DNA from: Gammaproteobacteria bacterium
GTDB taxonomy: Bacteria; Pseudomonadota; Gammaproteobacteria; Nitrosococcales; Methylophagaceae
Length of the DNA: 10,137 bases
Assembly (NCBI GenBank): GCA_002402245.1
Contig: NVVP01000050.1
Coordinates: 5,118 to 15,254 of the forward strand
Direction of reading: 5' to 3'
In this document: positions 5,852-10,137 of the stretch, piece by piece
Layout: each line of letters starts with the position of its first letter
Numbering within the stretch: position 1 is the stretch's first letter
Notes under the pieces: model-generated
What the model saw: the letters and a program-made list of their open reading frames with translations, nothing else
Told to the model about the DNA's origin: nothing
Databases searched by the model: none
Position numbers and translations under genes: made by a program

Positions 5852-6676
5852 GTTACGTTGTCTTGACGCTTCAAATAAGCACACCCCTGCAGCAACAGAT
5901 ACATTCAAACTTTCAGCTCCACCTTGCATGGGAATAAACATCACTTGATCACAGTTATTACGTGTTAAACGGCGAATCCCTCGACCTTCAGCACCTAATA
6001 CCACTGCTAAAGGTCCTTTTAAATCGGCCTGATAAAGCGTGGTATCACAATCACCTGACGTACCGACAATCCACACACCTAATTGCTGTAATTCGCGCAA
6101 AACACGGGCTAAATTAGTTACTTGAATAAACGGTAAACGCTCGGCAGCACCACTTGATACTTTTAACGCCGTACTGGTTAAACTTGAAGCGCGATCTTTC
6201 GGTGCAATAACTGCATGTGCGCCTGCGGCTTCTGCACTACGTATGCACGCCCCCAAATTATGGGGATCTTGCACACAATCTAAAATCAGCAGAAAGGGTA
6301 TTTCATCACGGTCATCAAGCTCACTGAGTAATTTAAATAAATCAGTTTCATTTAAATTGCCTAGTGGACGACATTTAGCGACGCCACCTTGATGTCGATC
6401 ATTGCCCGCCATTTCATCCAGCTCTTCTCGCGGCACTCTATGTGGTGTGATGTTGTGCTTAGCTGCTGCACTGACAATATCGTCAATTCGCGCATCATCT
6501 CGCTCATCAGACAACCATATTTCTAATACTCTCGTATTAGCTAATTCAAGTGCCGCTTGAATAGCATGGAGACCATAAACAAGCTCATTGTTTTGTGGAC
6601 TATTGCCCTCAGATTTGTGAGCCTTGCGGTGTTTGGTATGCTTGGTATTCTTGCCCTTCGATGACGGGTTTGACAT
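5846..6676 (-). CDS. rlmB: 23S rRNA (guanosine-2251-2'-O)-methyltransferase RlmB, 276 residues
   Basis: RlmB is a SpoU/TrmH-family SPOUT enzyme that uses S-adenosylmethionine to methylate the ribose of G2251 in the 23S rRNA P loop. The substrate-binding N-domain starts at ELVYGLHAIQAALE (31-44). The catalytic domain shows motif 1 NLGACIRSA (140-148, Arg146), motif 2 GAEGRGI (228-234) and motif 3 IPM with SLNVSVA (248-250 and 256-262, Asn258). E. coli RlmB is 243 residues; the difference is a 30-residue Lys/His-rich N-terminal extension. That extension is encoded within the end of the upstream lipoprotein gene (68-nt overlap). No ATG, GTG or TTG occurs in frame between the ATG at 6676 and the conserved domain, so this start is the only ordinary choice. 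The Shine-Dalgarno is weak, suggesting coupling to the upstream gene. The usual neighbour rnr is absent. Confidence 0.95.
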   Translation of the reverse strand: MSNPSSKGKNTKHTKHRKAHKSEGNSPQNNELVYGLHAIQAALELANTRVLEIWLSDERDDARIDDIVSAAAKHNITPHRVPREELDEMAGNDRHQGGVAKCRPLGNLNETDLFKLLSELDDRDEIPFLLILDCVQDPHNLGACIRSAEAAGAHAVIAPKDRASSLTSTALKVSSGAAERLPFIQVTNLARVLRELQQLGVWIVGTSGDCDTTLYQADLKGPLAVVLGAEGRGIRRLTRNNCDQVMFIPMQGGAESLNVSVAAGVCLFEASRQRNL

Positions 6677-7298
6677 ATATTTCTACTCGACGATTTAATT
6701 GACGGCCAGCATCGGTATCATTGCTAGCTCTAGATTCTGATTCACCTCGACCAACAGTCACTAAACGACTCTGTTCAATGCCTTGTGAACTAAAATAATT
6801 CACAACAGATTGTGCGCGATGGCGAGAAAGAGTCATATTATAACTTTCTGAGCCGACGCTGTCCGTATGACCTACTACATGAATAACGGTCAGCGGATAA
6901 CGAATCAAGATATCGGCTACTTTTTCCAAACTGGGCATAAATGCAGGTTTTAATGATGCACTGCCAAAATCAAATGAAATTTCACTAGCAATATCTATCT
7001 TCAAGGTTTCATCTTCTAACCTTTGTACTTCAATAGCATGGCTTGCTTGTTCAGCTGCTAATGCGGCTTCCATCTCTTGTTGCTGGTTATCCATATAATG
7101 GCCAATGCCTGCACCCGCTGCTGCGCCAACTGCTGCGCCAATAAGCAATCCACCTTTATCATTTTCAATAGAATGGCCGAGTACTGCTCCCAAAACCGCA
7201 CCAACAGCAGCACCTGTTTTAGCGCGTTGATTAGGGTCATTGGTGGCACAGGCACTAATAATGCTCGTCATTGCGGCAACTAATATTAATTTTTTCAT
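6609..7298 (-). CDS. OmpA-family outer membrane lipoprotein with glycine-zipper segment, 229 residues
   Basis: This predicted outer-membrane lipoprotein anchors peptidoglycan. A lipoprotein signal peptide ends in a lipobox ISAC with Cys17. A glycine/alanine zipper follows (about 30-68, repeats of GAAVGA type), then a short Gln/Glu/Ala coil (71-95). The OmpA-like domain covers about 98-209, with SFDFGSASL (108-116), GHTDSVGS (143-150), SRHRA (158-162) and NRRVEIYV (202-209). Asp146 and Arg161, fifteen residues apart, match the diaminopimelate-contacting pair of OmpA domains. The build is like YiaD-type proteins, but I would not assign a symbol. Shine-Dalgarno TAAGGA (7305-7310) is 6 nt from the ATG. 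The tail after 209 overlaps the rlmB start. It is divergent from moaB. Confidence 0.93.
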   Translation of the reverse strand: MKKLILVAAMTSIISACATNDPNQRAKTGAAVGAVLGAVLGHSIENDKGGLLIGAAVGAAAGAGIGHYMDNQQQEMEAALAAEQASHAIEVQRLEDETLKIDIASEISFDFGSASLKPAFMPSLEKVADILIRYPLTVIHVVGHTDSVGSESYNMTLSRHRAQSVVNYFSSQGIEQSRLVTVGRGESESRASNDTDAGRQLNRRVEIYVKPVIEGQEYQAYQTPQGSQI

Positions 7299-7340
7299 TT
7301 TAATTCCTTAACGTGTTACTTATTCACATACTTAAAAATA

Positions 7341-7370
7341 TAGACCAACTTAATCTGGCTGAATTATACT
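7341..7370 (+). promoter_or_regulatory. Divergent promoter region: moaB promoter with a -10 on both strands
   Basis: On the plus strand TATACT (7365-7370) lies 18 bp after TAGACC (7341-7346, 4 of 6 to TTGACA), giving a start near 7377, about 24 nt before the moaB ATG. On the minus strand the same bases read TATAAT (7368-7363), a perfect -10 facing the lipoprotein gene, but without a recognisable -35. The two -10 boxes share four to six base pairs, so at most one polymerase could open the site at a time. Confidence 0.4.
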
Positions 7371-7400
7371 GCTAAGCAACCTTATTTATTGAGACTTACC

Positions 7401-7916
7401 ATGGAAAACAGCTTCATTCCCGTCAACATTGCATTGCTTACTGTTTCAGATACTCGCACCTCTGACAACGATGGTTCAGGAAAAATCCTCAAACAACGTG
7501 TTTTAGATGCAAACCACCATGTTGTCGATCAGCGTATTGTGCCGGATGACACCTATCAAATTCGCTCCATCGTTTCACAGTGGGTTGCCAATCCGGATAT
7601 CCAAGCCATTATTACCACGGGTGGAACAGGCCTTACTGGTCGAGATGGAACACCTGAGGCAGTCAAAGTATTATTGGATAAAGAAATCGAAGGTTTTGGT
7701 GAATTATTTCGTCATATTTCATTTCAAGATATCAAAACATCAACTATTCAATCACGCGCATTAGGCGGCGTTGCTAATGGCACCTTTATATTTTGCCTGC
7801 CGGGTTCAACTGGTGCATGTCGAACTGCATGGGATGAAATTCTGAAAGAACAATTTGATGCTCGTCATAGACCCTGTAACTTCGTCGATTTAATGCCCAG
7901 ATTATTAGAAAAATAA
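7401..7916 (+). CDS. moaB: Molybdenum cofactor biosynthesis protein MoaB (MogA/MoaB family), 171 residues
   Basis: This is a cytoplasmic protein of the molybdopterin-binding MoaB/Mog fold, the family that adenylylates molybdopterin before metal insertion. MogA carries the reaction in E. coli, where the exact role of MoaB is uncertain. From the ATG at 7401 the protein reads MENSFIPVNIALLTVSDTRT. Visible motifs are the substrate-binding TTGGTGLTGRDGTPEA (72-87), EGFGELFR (97-104) and the PGST loop with ACRTAW (134-144). The carboxyl part is close to E. coli MoaB, including RPCNF. An in-frame TTG exists at 7389, but GAG (7391-7393) is 7 nt before the ATG and E. coli MoaB aligns from FIP, so the ATG is preferred. 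No other molybdenum cofactor gene is nearby, and it appears to have its own promoter. Confidence 0.93.
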   Translation: MENSFIPVNIALLTVSDTRTSDNDGSGKILKQRVLDANHHVVDQRIVPDDTYQIRSIVSQWVANPDIQAIITTGGTGLTGRDGTPEAVKVLLDKEIEGFGELFRHISFQDIKTSTIQSRALGGVANGTFIFCLPGSTGACRTAWDEILKEQFDARHRPCNFVDLMPRLLEK

Positions 7917-7938
7917 ATAGCCTTTTATCTTGAGAAGA

Positions 7939-7967
7939 TATCGAAACTAAGTTTGCTCAACTATAAT
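7939..7967 (+). promoter_or_regulatory. Predicted promoter for rnd and the kinase gene
   Basis: A perfect TATAAT lies at 7962-7967, giving a start near 7974 and a leader of about 27 nt before the rnd ATG. The -35 position (TATCGA, 7939-7944 at 17 bp spacing) is a poor match, so the call rests on the -10 and its location in an 84-nt gap. Confidence 0.4.
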
Positions 7968-8000
7968 AGCCTCACACTACATTAAAGATCATCTATAAAC

Positions 8001-9143
8001 ATGACCGTTCACTATATTGATACACCGGAACAATTAACTTCATTTTGCAGCCAAATAGCCGATGCTAAATGGCTTACCGTTGATACTGAGTTCTTACGCG
8101 AAAAAACATATTCGCCTCAACTGTGTTTAATTCAAGTGGCAACAGAAGAGCATATTGCCTGCATCGATCCGCTCGCCCTTGAAGACATTAACCCTATCCT
8201 CGATATTATCTATAATCCAGATATTACCGTGGTCTTTCATGCTGCGCGCCAAGATTTGGAAATATTCTATTTATTACGCGGCGCTTTACCTAATAATGTG
8301 TTTGATACACAAGTAGCAGCAACCGTATTAGGTTATGGCGAACAGATTGGTTACGGCAACTTGGTTAAGCAATGTTTAGATGTTGACCTAGATAAAGCGC
8401 ATTCTCGTACCGATTGGACTAAACGCCCTCTTGATCCTGCACAAATTAGTTATGCAGCTGATGATGTACGTTATTTACGCGATGTTTATAAATTACTCAA
8501 AGCACAACTAGAACAACAAGGTCGAACTCATTGGTTAGATGAAGACTTTGCGGTGCTAACTAATAGTGATACTTATCGTGCCGATCCAGATTCGATTTGG
8601 CGAAAAGTTAAAGGTTTTGGTCGTTTAAAAGGTCAACAACTAGCCATCTTAAAAGGACTTGCAGCATGGCGTGAGCAACGAGCAGTTAAATCAAACCGCC
8701 CTCGTCGCTGGATTTTAAAAGACGATATTTTGCTAGACTTAGCAAAGTTAGCCCCTGACACGATCGATAAATTCAGTATGATTCGCGGCTTTGAAGCGCA
8801 TAGTATTAAACGGCTGGGTGACTATTTATTAGCTGAAATAACCGCTGCACAAGCAATCCCTAAAGATCAGTGGCCTATTCTTAAAAAGACAGTGCCCTTA
8901 TCTCAACAGCAAAATGCCATTGTGGATACTTTAATGGCCTTGCTGCGTAAATATTGTGATGAACAATCTATTTCGCCTGCCGCTGTATCTTCACGTAAAG
9001 AAATCGAGCGCTTAGTTAGTGGTGAAAAAGACTTAGCTATATCTCAAGGCTGGCGTAATGAAATCGTCGGCCAACACTTACAAGCATTCCTCGATGGAAA
9101 ACTGTCGATCACTGCTGATTCTACTCAATTAAAAACACGCTAA
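8001..9143 (+). CDS. rnd: Ribonuclease D, 380 residues
   Basis: RNase D is a 3'-5' exoribonuclease that trims tRNA and small stable RNA 3' ends in the cytoplasm. The DEDDy exonuclease domain carries Asp28 and Glu30 (VDTEF), Asp85 (ARQDLE), and Tyr151 with Asp155 (YAADDVRYL), the same residue numbers as in E. coli RNase D. Other family landmarks are SRTDWTKRPL (135-144) and FDTQVAA (101-107). Two HRDC domains follow, roughly 210-290 and 300-370. Length is as expected (E. coli 375). The ATG at 8001 lacks a strong Shine-Dalgarno: AAAG lies about 14 nt away. A PfkB-family kinase follows after 13 nt and is probably cotranscribed. Confidence 0.97.
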   Translation: MTVHYIDTPEQLTSFCSQIADAKWLTVDTEFLREKTYSPQLCLIQVATEEHIACIDPLALEDINPILDIIYNPDITVVFHAARQDLEIFYLLRGALPNNVFDTQVAATVLGYGEQIGYGNLVKQCLDVDLDKAHSRTDWTKRPLDPAQISYAADDVRYLRDVYKLLKAQLEQQGRTHWLDEDFAVLTNSDTYRADPDSIWRKVKGFGRLKGQQLAILKGLAAWREQRAVKSNRPRRWILKDDILLDLAKLAPDTIDKFSMIRGFEAHSIKRLGDYLLAEITAAQAIPKDQWPILKKTVPLSQQQNAIVDTLMALLRKYCDEQSISPAAVSSRKEIERLVSGEKDLAISQGWRNEIVGQHLQAFLDGKLSITADSTQLKTR

Positions 9144-9156
9144 AAGGATAGTCTTT

Positions 9157-10089
9157 ATGTCAGCTTTAATTTGCGGCTCTTTTGCCTTTGATACCATCAT
9201 GGTTTTTCCAGACCAGTTTAAAAACCACATTCTGCCAGACAAAGTGCATATGCTAAATGTTGCTTTTTTAGTACCTGAATTACGCCGTGAATTCGGTGGT
9301 TGTGCCGGTAATATTGCTTACAACCTAAAACTATTAGGTGACGAACCAATCCCAATGGGAACCGTTGGTGGAGACTTTGCCAGCTACGCCGCATGGATGG
9401 ATAAACACCATATTAACCGCCGTCATGTGCATGTTAAGCAAGATAGTTATACAGCCCAAGCGTTCATTACAACAGATATGGATGATAATCAAATCACCGC
9501 TTTCCACCCCGGTGCAATGAACTTAGCGCACGAGACGCCAATCAGTGAAGCAAGTGACATCAGTTTAGCCATTGTGTCTCCTGATGGTCGTGATGGCATG
9601 ATTGAACATGCCCAACAGCTTAAAGATGCCGGTATTCCATTCATCTTTGATCCTGGTCAAGGTTTGCCTATGTTTGATGGCGACGATTTAATTCGCTTTG
9701 CCGAACAAGCGACTTATATCACCCTTAATGACTATGAAGCCCAACTATTTGAAGACCGTACTGGCTTATCTGCAGAAGAAACTGCAAAATATGTTGATGC
9801 ATTAATTATCACCCGTGGCGGTGAAGGTTCTTATATTTATACTGATGGTAAGCGACTCGACATTCCTGCCGCCGCTGTAGGTGAATTAGCTGATCCTACT
9901 GGTTGTGGTGATGCTTACCGTGCTGGATTATTACACGGTATTTTGCATGGTAAAGACTGGCAGACTACCGGCCAAATAGCCTCATTACTAGGCGCGATTA
10001 AAATTGAACAGCATGGGACTCAAAACCACAGCTTCACTATGGATGAGTTTGCAAACCGTTACCAAAAAAGCTTTGGTAGCCAGCTCTAA
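9157..10089 (+). CDS. PfkB-family carbohydrate/nucleoside kinase, probable adenosine kinase, 310 residues
   Basis: This is a ribokinase-fold kinase that phosphorylates a sugar or nucleoside with ATP. The N-terminal ALICGSFAFDTIM begins the Rossmann-like fold. PfkB signature 1 is GGCAGNIAYNLKLLG (47-61) and signature 2 is DPTGCGDAYRAGLLHG (246-261), with the catalytic base Asp252 and the GCGD anion hole. TLNDYEAQLF (189-198) fits the conserved N-x-x-E region that helps coordinate Mg. The sequence resembles bacterial proteins annotated as adenosine kinase more than ribokinase or fructokinase, but specificity cannot be fixed from sequence. Shine-Dalgarno AAAGGA (9143-9148) is 8 nt from the ATG and overlaps the rnd stop. 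If it is an adenosine kinase, coupling to rnd would put nucleoside salvage beside RNA turnover; this is inference. Confidence 0.85.
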   Translation: MSALICGSFAFDTIMVFPDQFKNHILPDKVHMLNVAFLVPELRREFGGCAGNIAYNLKLLGDEPIPMGTVGGDFASYAAWMDKHHINRRHVHVKQDSYTAQAFITTDMDDNQITAFHPGAMNLAHETPISEASDISLAIVSPDGRDGMIEHAQQLKDAGIPFIFDPGQGLPMFDGDDLIRFAEQATYITLNDYEAQLFEDRTGLSAEETAKYVDALIITRGGEGSYIYTDGKRLDIPAAAVGELADPTGCGDAYRAGLLHGILHGKDWQTTGQIASLLGAIKIEQHGTQNHSFTMDEFANRYQKSFGSQL

Positions 10090-10137
10090 AAAAGATGAGT
10101 TTAAAACGGTAAAGCCTTACTGGTAGACATAAATCTT

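Noticed and set aside
5686..5937. Plus-strand open frame across the rpsF start, its leader and the end of rlmB.
   Set aside because: It is antisense to two clear genes and to the structured leader, and its translation shows no domain.
7058..7283. Open frames on both strands opposite or within the glycine-zipper lipoprotein gene.
   Set aside because: They lie in other frames over a clear lipoprotein gene with signal peptide and OmpA domain; their sequence is low-complexity shadow translation with no motif or ribosome binding site.
7389..7400. TTG at 7389 as an earlier start for moaB, adding four residues.
   Set aside because: GAG at 7391-7393 is properly spaced for the ATG at 7401, and alignment with E. 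coli MoaB needs no extra residues.
7926..7940. Six-bp hairpin TATCTT/AAGATA just after moaB, considered as its terminator.
   Set aside because: It has few G-C pairs and no T tract on either side, so it does not look like an intrinsic terminator.
10107..10122. Hairpin CGGTAA/TTACTG after the kinase gene, considered as a terminator.
   Set aside because: The stem is weak (one G-T pair), no T run follows within the visible bases, and the window ends 15 bases later.
1..10137. Search for defence systems, mobile elements, CRISPR repeats, tRNA/rRNA genes and attachment sites.
   Set aside because: Every substantial reading frame is accounted for by conserved housekeeping genes, and no direct-repeat array, transposase, integrase or tRNA cloverleaf was seen.

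Overview
This window is a conserved housekeeping chromosomal segment from an AT-rich gammaproteobacterium. RadA, Alr, DnaB, S18, S6, RlmB and RNase D all resemble their Escherichia coli counterparts as I know them, and the rlmB-rpsF-rpsR-rplI-dnaB-alr-radA order is a gammaproteobacterial arrangement. A membrane protein gene sits between rpsR and rplI where enterobacteria carry priB upstream of rpsR. This points to a non-enterobacterial lineage (Pseudomonas, Legionella, Methylophaga or Thiotrichales-like). I cannot name a genus from the sequence alone.

The left three quarters is a long minus-strand block. Read in transcription order from about 7300 down to 1, it holds: an OmpA-family glycine-zipper lipoprotein, rlmB (23S rRNA Gm2251 methyltransferase, overlapping the lipoprotein gene by 68 nt), rpsF (S6), rpsR (S18), a DUF2232/YybS-like membrane protein, rplI (L9, with an unusual charged C-terminal tail), a 316-base gap, dnaB (replicative helicase), alr (alanine racemase, GTG start) and the first 242 codons of radA, which runs off the left edge. 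Spacings are short, and dnaB-alr-radA are coupled by a 2-nt gap and a 14-nt overlap.

The right part is a plus-strand block divergent from the lipoprotein gene: moaB (molybdenum cofactor), rnd (RNase D) and a PfkB-family kinase resembling bacterial adenosine kinases, 13 nt behind rnd.

The non-coding parts hold the most interesting signals. The gap between rplI and dnaB contains, on the minus strand, a consensus -10 box, then a well-paired 64-base hairpin at the predicted RNA 5' end, then a hairpin with a U-rich tail. Together these suggest a small RNA of about 190 nt or an attenuated dnaB leader. Next to it, abutting the rplI stop, is an intrinsic terminator facing the opposite way (plus strand). 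The rpsF leader can fold to sequester its own Shine-Dalgarno sequence and presents a CCG element, as expected for S6:S18 autoregulation.

I found no mobile element, CRISPR array, tRNA, rRNA, phage gene or defence system. The window is mostly ordinary; the intergenic RNA candidate is the only part that might be undescribed.
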